The position numbers were made by a program, and so were the translations under genes. A stretch of 24,727 bases of DNA from Treponema_I sp045616125 (GTDB lineage: Bacteria > Spirochaetota > Spirochaetia > Treponematales > Treponemataceae). Shown piece by piece: positions 13,621-21,146 of this stretch. The DNA is taken from positions 1 to 24,727 of the forward strand of contig JAZLGC010000046.1 of assembly GCA_045616125.1 (NCBI GenBank), written 5' to 3'. Each line of letters opens with the position of its first letter. Within the stretch, counting starts at the first letter, position 1. A model generated the notes under the pieces. It saw only the letters and a list, made by a program, of their open reading frames with translations, searched no databases and was not told the origin of the DNA.

Positions 13621-14049
13621 TTACAGCTCAATTTTCTGAGGATTCTGTGCTGCCTGTGGAATATCAGCACCAGCGTTAATCTTTACGTTCTTGAGAAGTT
13701 TGCGACCCAGACGATTGTGTGGGAGCATACCTTTAATAGCCAGCATCAGAGGTTCTTCAGGATGGCGTTCCAGTTTTTTCTCGAAAGAGAAAGCTTTCAT
13801 ACCACCAACATAACCGGTGTGGTGATAGTAGATTTTGTCAGTTTCTTTGTTACCGGTAACGATAACTTTGTCTGCATTGATGATTACTACGTAGTCACCC
13901 ATTTCCTGGTTAGGAGTGAAGGTAACTTTTTCTTTACCACGAACCAGAGCAGCAGCTTTAGCAGCTACACGTCCCAGTGGCTGGTTAGCAGCATCAATAA
14001 CATACCAGTTACGAACTGCGTCCTTTTCATTCACAAAAATAGTTTTCAT
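13621..14049 (-). CDS. rplM: 50S ribosomal protein L13
   Basis: A 142-aa ribosomal protein of normal length with the family motifs NWYVIDAANQPLGRVAA, GDYVVIINAD and MLPHNRLGR. It is first in the conserved rplM-rpsI pair. AAGG about 8 nt upstream serves as ribosome site. The leader is about 125 nt and holds two strong hairpins, which suggests autoregulation by L13 or another factor, as known for rplM leaders in other bacteria. Confidence 0.98.
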   Translation of the reverse strand: MKTIFVNEKDAVRNWYVIDAANQPLGRVAAKAAALVRGKEKVTFTPNQEMGDYVVIINADKVIVTGNKETDKIYYHHTGYVGGMKAFSFEKKLERHPEEPLMLAIKGMLPHNRLGRKLLKNVKINAGADIPQAAQNPQKIEL

Positions 14050-14079
14050 GTAAATACCTTAAAGTATAAAAATCTTTTT

Positions 14080-14160
14080 CAGACTTACTGACCTTGCATC
14101 TGGTTTTCAGTCTGCTTTACTGTACCAAGGTGAGCAAAACCATAAAACAGGTACGTAAAG
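14080..14160 (-). promoter_or_regulatory. Structured 5' leader of rplM-rpsI
   Basis: Reading on the minus strand, CTTTAC-GTACC (14160-14150) pairs with GGTAC-A-GTAAAG (14126-14115): 11 pairs, one bulged base, 23-nt loop. Immediately next, CAGACT (14114-14109) pairs with AGTCTG (14085-14080). A T-rich stretch follows at 14066-14072. The two stems would stack, resembling a protein-binding r-protein leader or an attenuator. Confidence 0.6.
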
Positions 14161-14180
14161 AGCAGATATACGGGAGTCTT

Positions 14181-14210
14181 ACAGTACCATTTTTAAAGGG
14201 TTTGAGTCAA
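14181..14210 (-). promoter_or_regulatory. Promoter of rplM-rpsI
   Basis: On the minus strand TTGACT (14210-14205), 18 bp, then TACTGT (14186-14181) preceded by TGG, an extended -10. Confidence 0.65.
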
Positions 14211-14213
14211 CTG

Positions 14214-14441
14214 TTATTTTGATTCCTGTGCAAGAGAAGCGGCTTCTTCTTTTTTTGCTTCGCGTTTGTCCTTAATATCGGCAATACCGATGAAAATTGC
14301 TATCAGTCCGATAAATGCAGATAAAACAGGCAGAAAACCTTTCAGAAAAAGGATGACATCAGCACCCCAGTTAAGACAACCAGGCAGACAGGCAACTACG
14401 GTAAAAGCAAAAAATAAAAGACCAACAATCATTGCTACCAT
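14214..14441 (-). CDS. Small two-TM membrane protein of unknown function
   Basis: A 75-aa protein with two predicted membrane helices (about 3-20 and 30-54) joined by a short loop LPGCLNWG, and a charged Lys/Glu-rich cytoplasmic tail. I do not recognise a family. The start is supported by GGAGG about 11 nt upstream. Transcription starts from a good promoter that overlaps a palindromic operator shared with the divergent aldo/keto reductase gene. Its stop lies within 4 bp of the rplM promoter. Confidence 0.75.
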   Translation of the reverse strand: MVAMIVGLLFFAFTVVACLPGCLNWGADVILFLKGFLPVLSAFIGLIAIFIGIADIKDKREAKKEEAASLAQESK

Positions 14442-14472
14442 AAAAATTAAATCCTCCGGAAAATGACTTGTA

Positions 14473-14493
14473 ATAATAACATACTGTTATTAT
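14473..14493. promoter_or_regulatory. Perfect 9-bp inverted repeat between divergent promoters
   Basis: ATAATAACA-TAC-TGTTATTAT. It covers the -10 and part of the spacer of the small membrane protein gene and ends 21 bp before the extended -10 of the aldo/keto reductase gene. It is well placed for one regulator to control both. Confidence 0.6.
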
Positions 14494-14506
14494 GTCGCAG
14501 GGTCAA
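14478..14506 (-). promoter_or_regulatory. Promoter of the small membrane protein gene
   Basis: On the minus strand TTGACC (14506-14501), 17 bp, TATGTT (14483-14478). Confidence 0.6.
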
Positions 14507-14513
14507 TTTTATA

Positions 14514-14522
14514 TGCTATACT
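14514..14522 (+). promoter_or_regulatory. Extended -10 of the aldo/keto reductase gene, leaderless
   Basis: TGCTATACT ends 6 nt before ATG at 14529 with no ribosome site between. Confidence 0.6.
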
Positions 14523-14528
14523 TAGGCC

Positions 14529-15692
14529 ATGAATTACCGCTCATTTCCAAAAATCCCCGATGTTCAGGTTTCAGCCCTGGGCTTTGGGTTCATGCGTCTG
14601 CCAACCTGCACAGACGGTTCCGTTGATGTTGAAGCAACCCGCTCACTTGTAAAAACTGCCTATGAAAACGGCATCAACTATTATGACACTGCCTGGGTAT
14701 ACCACGGTGGTGAATCAGAACGAGTACTTGGCCGCATCCTTGAAGAAGAAGGACTGCGCGACAAGGTATATGTAGCAACAAAAATGCCTTGCTGGGATGT
14801 TAAGGAATACGATGACTTTGAACGCATCCTTGATGCCCAGCTTGAAAAACTGCGTACCGATCACATTGATTTCTACCTGATGCATGCCATGCACAAAGCC
14901 CGATGGGAAGAAATGATGGAGAAAGGCGCCATCAAGTTCCTGGAAAAAGCCAAAGCTGACGGAAAAATCCGCCATATTGGCTTCAGCTTCCACGACAGCA
15001 TTGATGCCTTTAAATTCATCGTTGACAGCTACGACGGCTGGGAGTTCTGCCAGATACAGTACAATTATCTTGACGATGACGGTGAAAAGACCCATGCAAA
15101 TCCCGGTAAACAGGCTCTGGAATATGCTGCAGCCCACGAGATCGGTGTTGTCATCATGGAACCACTGCGCGGTGGTATGCTGGCAAATCCTCCACAGGGT
15201 ATTACTGATATCTTTAAGGATGCACCGGTTCCACGTCTGCCTGCAGAATGGGGTCTGAAATTCATCTGGGAACGCCAGGAAGTTACCTGCGTACTTTCCG
15301 GTATGAACGAAATGACTCAGGTACTGTCAAACTGCGCATTTGCCTCAAACAGCCGCCCCAACAGCATGCCGGCTAAAGAAATGGATGTTGTCATGCAGGC
15401 CAAAAAGTGGTTTGAGGACCGAATCAAGGTTCCCTGCACCGGTTGTTCTTACTGTATGCCATGTCCTAAAGGCGTTGATATTCCAGCCGTATTCCGTGAA
15501 TACAACGGTATGAGCATGCGCGGTGCCTACGAAACCACCGACCGTGCCCTGAGTACCGGTTACGCCAACATGCTGAAAGGCGGCCATGGTCAGGATAAAT
15601 GTGTACGCTGCGGCCTGTGTATGAAGCACTGTCCACAGGGTATTCAGGTTCCAGACCGCCTGCAGGAAGCCCACACCGCCATGACTGTCTGA
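14529..15692 (+). CDS. Aldo/keto reductase with C-terminal ferredoxin domain
   Basis: A 387-aa cytoplasmic oxidoreductase. The N-terminal 280 residues form the aldo/keto reductase barrel with the catalytic tetrad Asp53, Tyr58, Lys85 and His119. The C-terminal part carries two cysteine clusters, CTGCSYCMPCP and CVRCGLCMKHCP, each able to hold a 4Fe-4S centre. Such fusions are common in anaerobes and probably transfer electrons between ferredoxin and a carbonyl substrate, which is not known. The gene stands alone: promoter 6 nt before the ATG, and a 40-bp palindrome after the stop. Confidence 0.93.
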   Translation: MNYRSFPKIPDVQVSALGFGFMRLPTCTDGSVDVEATRSLVKTAYENGINYYDTAWVYHGGESERVLGRILEEEGLRDKVYVATKMPCWDVKEYDDFERILDAQLEKLRTDHIDFYLMHAMHKARWEEMMEKGAIKFLEKAKADGKIRHIGFSFHDSIDAFKFIVDSYDGWEFCQIQYNYLDDDGEKTHANPGKQALEYAAAHEIGVVIMEPLRGGMLANPPQGITDIFKDAPVPRLPAEWGLKFIWERQEVTCVLSGMNEMTQVLSNCAFASNSRPNSMPAKEMDVVMQAKKWFEDRIKVPCTGCSYCMPCPKGVDIPAVFREYNGMSMRGAYETTDRALSTGYANMLKGGHGQDKCVRCGLCMKHCPQGIQVPDRLQEAHTAMTV

Positions 15693-15716
15693 ATAGACAT
15701 ACTATTCACTTAAAAC

Positions 15717-15756
15717 GTACGCATTAATTGACAATGCATTGCCAATTAATGCGTAC
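15717..15756. repeat. 40-bp nearly perfect palindrome
   Basis: Nineteen of 20 base pairs match; the only mismatch is 15731/15742. The centre is CAATGCATTG, so there is no loop. No T-run follows, which argues against a simple terminator. It lies 25 bp after the aldo/keto reductase stop and 45 bp before the pot promoter. Confidence 0.8.
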
Positions 15757-15800
15757 CTCTTTCATTCCACACATTTGTCCTCTTTTTAGTACGATTTTTA

Positions 15801-15829
15801 TTGACATCCGCCCCGCAATACACCATGTT
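15801..15829 (+). promoter_or_regulatory. Probable promoter of the pot operon
   Basis: TTGACA (15801-15806), 17-bp spacer, CATGTT (15824-15829). The -10 is weak and lies inside an inverted repeat. Confidence 0.5.
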
Positions 15830-15850
15830 ACAAGATGAAACCATGTATTG
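15816..15850. promoter_or_regulatory. Inverted repeat over the pot -10 region
   Basis: CAATAC with GTATTG (15816-15821 and 15845-15850), and inside it ATG with CAT across a 3-nt bulge. It overlaps the -10 and the start of the leader, so it could be an operator. Confidence 0.4.
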
Positions 15851-15892
15851 TGGCAACGTATGTTTTTCGCCTCAGGAGGGCAACAGATACCA

Positions 15893-17032
15893 GTGAAAGG
15901 AAGCACCGTAACAATTCAGAATGTGTCAAAAAACTTTGGCACGTTTCACGCTCTAGATAACGTGAACTTTACTATTAACAAGGGCGAATTTTTCTCGCTT
16001 CTTGGACCATCCGGATGCGGTAAAACAACGCTTCTGCGGATTATTGCAGGATTTGAATTCCCGGATGACGGTGTTGTTCTCTTCGATGACAAAAACGTAA
16101 TTCCTCTGGAAGCAAACAAACGGCCTTCCAACACCGTATTCCAGAATTACGCGCTGTTCCCTCATCTTTCCGTATATGAAAACGTTGCATTCCCGCTGCG
16201 CCTGAAGAAAATGGACAAACAGGTTATCGACGACAAAGTTCGTGAATACCTGCACCTGGTTCAGCTTGATGCCCATGTAGACAAAAAACCGAATCAGCTT
16301 TCCGGCGGCCAGAGACAGCGTGTTGCCATTGCCCGCGCCCTCATTAACGAGCCATCAGTCCTTCTTCTTGACGAACCGCTTTCTGCCCTGGACGCCAAAC
16401 TGCGCCAGAACCTGCTTATCGACCTTGATACCCTTCACGACAAAATCGGCATTACCTTTATCTATGTTACCCATGACCAAAGCGAAGCCTTGTCTGTTTC
16501 TGACCGTATTGCCGTCATGAACGCCGGTAAAGTACTGCAGGTTGGCACTCCTTTTGAAATTTATGAAAGTCCGGCAACAGAATTCGTTGCCCAGTTCATC
16601 GGTGAAACCAACCTGTACACTGCCAAGGTAGAAGAATGTACCCTGTACACTCCGGAAGACCGGGATCCTGAATACATGGTTACCCTGGATATTCCGGAAC
16701 TGGAAAAATCCATTAAGGTTACTGACTACGACAAAACCGAACCGGGCCAGAAAGTATGCGTATCAATCCGGCCTGAAAAAATCCGTATTTCTACCGAACC
16801 GCCAGCTACTACCCGTGGCGATATCAACGTGTTCAAAGGCGTTGTAGAAGAACCGGTATACTCAGGGTTCCAGTCTAAGTTCCTGGTTCGTCTTGAAAAC
16901 GGCACCATCATCAAGGTATTCAAACAGCACCGTAACTTTCTGGATGACGGTCCGGAAATTGAATGGAAGGATACGGTATACGTTTCCTGGAGCGCCAACG
17001 ACGGCTATATCGTTGAGGATATTGAAAAATGA
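15893..17032 (+). CDS. potA: Spermidine/putrescine ABC transporter ATPase
   Basis: A 379-aa ABC ATPase that powers polyamine import. Walker A GPSGCGKT at 38-45, Q-loop FQNYALFPH near 84-92, signature LSGGQ at 137-141, Walker B LLLDEP at 158-163, H-loop THDQ, and a C-terminal TOBE-like regulatory domain from about 235. The start is uncertain: GTG 15893 gives the usual family N-terminus but lies 12 nt after AGGAGGG (15874-15880), longer than ideal; an in-frame TTG at 15848 and ATG at 15860 lie before that site. Its stop overlaps the potB start (ATGA). Confidence 0.95.
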   Translation: MKGSTVTIQNVSKNFGTFHALDNVNFTINKGEFFSLLGPSGCGKTTLLRIIAGFEFPDDGVVLFDDKNVIPLEANKRPSNTVFQNYALFPHLSVYENVAFPLRLKKMDKQVIDDKVREYLHLVQLDAHVDKKPNQLSGGQRQRVAIARALINEPSVLLLDEPLSALDAKLRQNLLIDLDTLHDKIGITFIYVTHDQSEALSVSDRIAVMNAGKVLQVGTPFEIYESPATEFVAQFIGETNLYTAKVEECTLYTPEDRDPEYMVTLDIPELEKSIKVTDYDKTEPGQKVCVSIRPEKIRISTEPPATTRGDINVFKGVVEEPVYSGFQSKFLVRLENGTIIKVFKQHRNFLDDGPEIEWKDTVYVSWSANDGYIVEDIEK

Positions 17033-17913
17033 GCGGCCCACATCCCCACTCCAAGAACCTGGGTCCACGCTACGCCTGGCCCATGGGAATCTGGTTTACC
17101 ATTTTCTTTGTTGCTCCGCTGGTTATCATCCTGATTTACAGCTTTCTTAAAAAAGGACTCTATGGCGGCGTTGTCTGGCAGTTCAGTGCAGACGCATACC
17201 GGCAGATGATGGATCCGGCCTATGGTCTGGTATTTCTTCGCACCCTGTGGATTTCTGCCGTTTCAACCCTCATTACCATTCTCATCGCACTGCCCTGCGG
17301 ATATGCCATGGCAAAAAGCAAACATCAGACCCTGCTGCTTCTGCTGGTTATCATTCCGTTCTGGACCAACAGCCTTATCCGCATTTTCGCCTGGATGAGC
17401 ATTCTGGGAAGCGACGGTATTGTAGCAACTATTCTGATGAAACTGGGGCTTGCAAACGAAGACCTGCAGCTTCTGTACAATCAGAAAGCAGTCATTCTGG
17501 TTTCGGTATACATGTACATTCCGTACGCAATTCTGCCGACTTTTACAGCCATAGACCGCTTTGACTTTTCTTTGCTGGAAGCTGCCCGGGATCTGGGTTG
17601 CACCAAAGCACAATCCATGATTAAAGTGCTGCTGCCCAGTATCAAAAGCGGGGTACTTACCGCCGTTATTTTTACGTTCATCCCGATTTTCGGTGCCTAT
17701 ACCGTACCGCTTCTGGTTGGTGGCAAAGACAGCTACATGATCGGTAACATTATCGTTGACCAGGTAAACAAGACCCGTAACTGGCCACTGGCAGCAGCAT
17801 TCAGCATGCTCATTACCCTGGTAAGTATGGCAGCGGTCCTTCTGGTAATGTTCTCCAATAAAAAAGAAGCCACCCTGAAAGACGGAAGTAAAAGCAAAGG
17901 AGGTAAAGCGTGA
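17029..17913 (+). CDS. potB: Spermidine/putrescine ABC transporter permease
   Basis: A 294-aa inner-membrane permease with about six transmembrane helices. The cytoplasmic EAA loop that docks on PotA is EAARDLGCTKAQSMIKVLLP near residues 184-203. It starts 4 bp inside potA and ends 4 bp inside potC, so translation of the three is coupled. Pairs with PotC to form the channel. Confidence 0.94.
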   Translation: MSGPHPHSKNLGPRYAWPMGIWFTIFFVAPLVIILIYSFLKKGLYGGVVWQFSADAYRQMMDPAYGLVFLRTLWISAVSTLITILIALPCGYAMAKSKHQTLLLLLVIIPFWTNSLIRIFAWMSILGSDGIVATILMKLGLANEDLQLLYNQKAVILVSVYMYIPYAILPTFTAIDRFDFSLLEAARDLGCTKAQSMIKVLLPSIKSGVLTAVIFTFIPIFGAYTVPLLVGGKDSYMIGNIIVDQVNKTRNWPLAAAFSMLITLVSMAAVLLVMFSNKKEATLKDGSKSKGGKA

Positions 17914-18794
17914 AAAGCAATATCAGCCCTTTTAAGCCTTTAGTCCGTAAAATCAATAAACCGAAACCTTCCTCAGAACCGGCACGTCATGCCCGTAAAG
18001 CATTTCAGAAACACCACAGTCCAGCCAGTCTTTCGCGTATCATCCTGATTGTTACCCTGCTGTTCCTGTTTCTGCCGCTGTTTCACATTGTTTTGTATTC
18101 ATTCAACGAAAGTAAAGGCGGCGATTTTACCGGCTTTTCAATGGTATGGTACAAGGAACTGTTCTTTAACAGCCCGGATCTGTGGGAAAGCCTGTTCAAC
18201 AGCTTCTTTATTGCCTTTACCTCTTCTGCCGTAGCTACCGTTCTTGGTACTTTGGCCGCAATCGGCATCAACTGGTATAAGTTCAAGGGAAAAGCCTACA
18301 TTCAGACCATCAGCTTTCTGCCTATGGTTCTGCCGGAAGTAATCGTCGGTGTATCAACGGTCATCTTCTTCAGCGGCATTCACCTGCCACTGGGACTTTT
18401 TACCATCTTTGCAGCACATACCACCTTCTGTCTGCCATTCGTTTTCCTGATGGTTCTGGCCCGTCTTGATGAATTTGACTACTCAATTATTGAAGCAGCC
18501 CACGACCTGGGAGCCACTGACCGGGAGACCATGTTCAAGGTTATTATTCCGGCAATTCTCCCCGGCGTATTAAGCGGTTTCATGATGAGCGTTACCATGT
18601 CTCTAGAAGACTTTGTCATCACCTTCTTTGTTTCGGGACCCGGTTCCACCACTCTGCCGCTGTACGTATACAGTATGATCCGTTTTGGTGTATCACCGGT
18701 AATCAATGCACTGTCCTTTATCATGATTCTGTTTACCGTACTGTTTGCTTTCAGTATCCGGAAATTCCTGAAAGTAATTGCTGCAGCAAAATAA
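17910..18794 (+). CDS. potC: Spermidine/putrescine ABC transporter permease
   Basis: A 294-aa permease, six transmembrane helices, with EAA loop EAAHDLGATDRETMFKVIIP. It begins with GTG, preceded by AGGAGGT within potB. The N-terminal cytoplasmic extension of about 45 basic residues before the first helix is longer than in E. coli PotC (264 aa). Confidence 0.94.
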   Translation: MKSNISPFKPLVRKINKPKPSSEPARHARKAFQKHHSPASLSRIILIVTLLFLFLPLFHIVLYSFNESKGGDFTGFSMVWYKELFFNSPDLWESLFNSFFIAFTSSAVATVLGTLAAIGINWYKFKGKAYIQTISFLPMVLPEVIVGVSTVIFFSGIHLPLGLFTIFAAHTTFCLPFVFLMVLARLDEFDYSIIEAAHDLGATDRETMFKVIIPAILPGVLSGFMMSVTMSLEDFVITFFVSGPGSTTLPLYVYSMIRFGVSPVINALSFIMILFTVLFAFSIRKFLKVIAAAK

Positions 18795-18807
18795 GGAGAT
18801 GTACATT

Positions 18808-19857
18808 ATGAAACTGATTCCACGCCTTGCATCCGGTTTTCTTGCTGCAGTTCTCTGCACAGCACTTTTTACGTCCTGCATGGGTACCAACCGCAAAGAT
18901 GTTCTCTACCTGTACAACTGGACCTACTACACTCCTGACAGTGTTATCCAGCAGTTTGAAGAAGAATTCGGCGTTCGGGTAAAAGTAGACAGTTACGCCA
19001 GTAACGAAGAAATGTTCAGTAAAATTATGGCCGGGGCTCTGGGCTACGATATTGTCGTTCCAAGTCAGGACTATGTAAGCATCATGATAAAGCTGGGGTT
19101 ACTGCTGCCCATTGATCATGAAAAACTGACAAACAAGGGGAACATTAATCCTGCAGTTCTTGAAAAAGCAACCTATGACCCTACCATGGAGTTTGCCGTG
19201 CCGTACTATATGGGAGCTGCCGGCATTGCCGTAAATACGGAGAAAGTACACGATTATCAGCACAGCTGGAATATTTTTGCCCGAAAAGACCTGAAAGGCC
19301 GCATGACCATGATGGATGACATGAGGGAAATTATCGGTGCCGGATTGATTTACCAGGGGAACAGCGTAAACAGTCTGAATCCTGCAGAACTTGATGCCGC
19401 CCGAGATTTGGTTATTACCCAGTGGAAACCAAATCTGGTAAAATTTGATGCCGAAGGTTTTGGAAAATCCTTTGCCTCAGGCGATTTCTGGGTTTGCCAT
19501 GGATACGCAGAAGCAGTATTTGGTGAAGTTCCGGAAGATAAATGGGATACGATAGATTTCTTTATCCCGGAAGAAGGCGGCCCCATGTACATAGACAGTA
19601 TGTGTATCCTGAAAGGGGCAAAACACTATGATCTGGCTATGGAGTTCATCAACTTTATCCATCGTCCTGAGATTTATGCCCAATTCCTTGATGAATTCTG
19701 CTTTCCAGATAGCGTTAACCTGCCTGCCGCCCAGTATATGACCAGTACGCCCATGTATCCGGCCGAACAGATGGCAAACTGTGAAATTAAGGCTGATATT
19801 GCAGAAGGGCTCAGTGAATTCAACAACCGCTGGCAGGAGATCCGCTTTACAAAATGA
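18808..19857 (+). CDS. potD: Polyamine-binding lipoprotein
   Basis: A 349-aa extracytoplasmic substrate-binding protein that delivers spermidine or putrescine to PotBC. The signal peptide ends at Cys24 (LFTSC), a relaxed lipobox of the kind found in spirochaetes, so it is probably membrane-anchored and not free in the periplasm. The mature part starts with the family motif LYLYNWTYYTPDSV and contains AVPYYMGAAGI. AAGGAG (18793-18798) supports ATG 18808; an ATG at 18799 is too close to it. The stop overlaps the next gene's ATG. Confidence 0.93.
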   Translation: MKLIPRLASGFLAAVLCTALFTSCMGTNRKDVLYLYNWTYYTPDSVIQQFEEEFGVRVKVDSYASNEEMFSKIMAGALGYDIVVPSQDYVSIMIKLGLLLPIDHEKLTNKGNINPAVLEKATYDPTMEFAVPYYMGAAGIAVNTEKVHDYQHSWNIFARKDLKGRMTMMDDMREIIGAGLIYQGNSVNSLNPAELDAARDLVITQWKPNLVKFDAEGFGKSFASGDFWVCHGYAEAVFGEVPEDKWDTIDFFIPEEGGPMYIDSMCILKGAKHYDLAMEFINFIHRPEIYAQFLDEFCFPDSVNLPAAQYMTSTPMYPAEQMANCEIKADIAEGLSEFNNRWQEIRFTK

Positions 19858-21131
19858 AATTCCAATTACAGCGGTTGGTTCTCATTCTGATTATCCTGAT
19901 TCTCCCCCATACAGCCTCTGCCGAAATATTCCGCTTTCAGTATACGGAAGGTGAAAAACACCGCATTCTTACCACGGTAAGCGAAGATGTTCTGATAAAC
20001 GGCCGCCTGAACAACCACACGGAAATCATCAACCGTATTACAGAAGAAGTGCTTGAAACTGCAGGTAACGGCACCGCCGATGAAACCAGCGCCACTGTGT
20101 ATGCCACCTTTATGACCAGCGAAGAAGCAACCATGCCCCAGAATAACGCCGAAACAAAGAACTTTACCTGGGGCGAAGAATTTTCCAGCACATTTACCCG
20201 TAACCAGCTGGGGCTGTGCAACGTGCCGGAACAGTACACCATGCCAACGGTACGCAATATCCCCGTATTTCCGGAAAAAGACGTTCAGAATGGTGAACGC
20301 TGGTATGCCGATGGATATGAAGTACACGACCTTAGCCGTAATTTTCCAACGGCTGAACCGCTGATTGTTCCTTTTACTGCTACCTATGAATATCTTGGGA
20401 TTGCAGATGCCAAAGAAACGCAATCACTGTTTCCGGAAACACCGGATACCAGTCTGCCCCTGCTGCACAAAATCAGCGCAGAATACAGCCTGTACACTGA
20501 GTACCCGGTTCCCCGGGGAGCAGATGGTTCCTATCCCGTTGCCATTATGGGGTTTTCTAACAGAACCATCTACTTTGACAACGAAATCGGTAAGGTCATT
20601 ACCTGGAAAGAAAACTTCCGCATTGTTCTTGAAACAAAACGGGGTGACCGCATTGAATACCACGGGACTTCAAAGACGGAAATTGACAAGAGCACCCTGC
20701 CTGACCGGAAAGCCATGATTGCTGCCGTACAGGAGCAGATTGAAAACCTGGGAATTGAAAACACTTCCGTTGTAGAATCAGAACAGGGCATAACCATAAG
20801 CATTGAAAATATTCAGTTTCTGCCCGATTCAGCATGGCTTACTCCCGGGGAACAGGCAAAACTGCAGCTTATTGCCGGTATTCTTGCACCGTTTACCGAT
20901 AATGACCTGCTGATTACTGGCCACACTGCACGGGTTGGCAGTGAAGAATCATGTCAGGAACTATCGCTGAAACGGGCACGGGCCGTAGCCGATTACCTGA
21001 AAAAGCAGGGTATTCAGGATGAGTATCATGTGTTTACCCGGGGAAAAGGTTCTGCGGAACCCATAGCCGATAACAGTACCGAAGCAGGCCGTGAACGGAA
21101 CCGCCGGGTTGAGATAACGATTATTCAATAG
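19854..21131 (+). CDS. Exported OmpA-family protein with variant peptidoglycan-binding site
   Basis: A 425-aa protein. Signal peptide to about residue 23 (HTASA), a beta-rich domain of about 290 residues with no known name, and a C-terminal OmpA-like domain (about 310-425) ending NRRVEITI. In classical OmpA domains the loop GHTD supplies the Asp that binds diaminopimelate; here it is GHTA (Ala359), while the partner Arg374 in LKRARAV is kept at the right spacing. T. pallidum-type spirochaetes have ornithine in place of diaminopimelate, so the change may fit their wall. It overlaps potD by 4 bp and so belongs to the pot operon. Confidence 0.85.
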   Translation: MKFQLQRLVLILIILILPHTASAEIFRFQYTEGEKHRILTTVSEDVLINGRLNNHTEIINRITEEVLETAGNGTADETSATVYATFMTSEEATMPQNNAETKNFTWGEEFSSTFTRNQLGLCNVPEQYTMPTVRNIPVFPEKDVQNGERWYADGYEVHDLSRNFPTAEPLIVPFTATYEYLGIADAKETQSLFPETPDTSLPLLHKISAEYSLYTEYPVPRGADGSYPVAIMGFSNRTIYFDNEIGKVITWKENFRIVLETKRGDRIEYHGTSKTEIDKSTLPDRKAMIAAVQEQIENLGIENTSVVESEQGITISIENIQFLPDSAWLTPGEQAKLQLIAGILAPFTDNDLLITGHTARVGSEESCQELSLKRARAVADYLKKQGIQDEYHVFTRGKGSAEPIADNSTEAGRERNRRVEITIIQ

Positions 21132-21146
21132 ATAAGGTGGATGTGT

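Noticed and set aside
15717..15756. Rho-independent terminator of the aldo/keto reductase gene
   Set aside because: Neither strand has a T-run next to the stem.
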